From positions 1 to 6,402 of the forward strand of contig CAOKHR010000148.1 in NCBI GenBank assembly GCA_948468325.1: 6,402 bases of DNA, read 5' to 3'. The translations under genes and the position numbers were made by a program. This DNA comes from an uncultured Lachnospiraceae bacterium. GTDB taxonomy: Bacteria; Bacillota; Clostridia; Lachnospirales; Lachnospiraceae. Below, in pieces: positions 6,285-6,402 of this stretch. Every line of letters starts with the position of its first letter. Within the stretch, counting starts at the first letter, position 1. The notes under the pieces were generated by a model. The model was not told the DNA's origin. It did no database searches and saw nothing but the letters and a program-made list of their open reading frames with translations.

Positions 6285-6402
6285 ATGAGTAAAGTTATAA
6301 AAGTTGGAATGGCAGATTTGAATATATGTAAGTCGCCCGATATTATAACAACAATAGGACTTGGTTCCTGCATAGGTCTGACTTTTTATGACCCGGTAAC
6401 AA
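6285..6402 (+). CDS. cheD: Chemoreceptor glutamine deamidase CheD, N-terminal part (3' end outside window)
   Basis: CheD deamidates specific glutamines of chemoreceptors and, in Gram-positive bacteria, binds CheC to feed back on receptor activity. Only 39 codons are visible before the window ends, of about 160 expected. They match the family start: VGMADLNICKSPDIITTIGL followed by GSCIGLTFYDP. Cys29 in the GLGSC motif is the catalytic nucleophile of the family. The catalytic His and Thr lie beyond the window. The ATG has a well-placed ribosome binding site, and the position directly after cheC is the usual one. In B. subtilis the next gene would be sigD; this cannot be seen here. Confidence 0.93.
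   Translation, partial: MSKVIKVGMADLNICKSPDIITTIGLGSCIGLTFYDPVT

Overview
The window is a single-direction (+ strand) stretch of a flagellar and chemotaxis operon. Gene order is flhA (3' part), flhF, flhG, cheA, cheW, cheC, cheD (5' part). This is the core order of the Bacillus subtilis fla/che operon, and CheC plus CheD together with a chromosomal flhF-flhG pair point to a motile Gram-positive bacterium. The A+T-leaning composition, strong AGGAGG-type ribosome binding sites and protein sequences suggest a member of the Clostridia, perhaps Lachnospiraceae. That placement is inference from the sequence, not a database result.

Layout. Bases 1-1369 hold the last two membrane helices and the whole cytoplasmic domain of the export-gate protein FlhA. 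The flhA stop and the flhF start share one base. FlhF (1369-2649) is the SRP-type GTPase, and FlhG (2653-3537) is its MinD-like ATPase partner, which carries the DQAxxLR activator motif at its N-terminus. After 32 bases comes cheA (3570-5231), then cheW (5235 or 5244 to 5669), then cheC (5651-6271, overlapping cheW by 19 bases), and after 13 bases cheD (6285 onward, cut by the window end). There is no gene-free stretch longer than about 32 bases, and I see no promoter, terminator, RNA gene, repeat or mobile element.

How the genes work together. FlhA docks export substrates and chaperones at the type III gate of the flagellum. FlhF and FlhG set flagellar position and number. CheA and CheW form the receptor-coupled kinase array, and CheC (a CheY-P phosphatase) and CheD (a receptor deamidase) provide adaptation.

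The layout is ordinary; the oddities lie inside the proteins. CheA has no room for a P2 domain and its kinase motifs are altered. No cheB lies between flhG and cheA, where Bacillus has one. CheW appears to lack about 25 residues near its C-terminus, runs on into the cheC start, and seems to begin at a CTG codon. FlhF has Phe in place of the usual Arg after DTAG. Together these suggest a diverged, slimmed-down chemotaxis module, possibly one of two in the genome. I found no wholly new system here.
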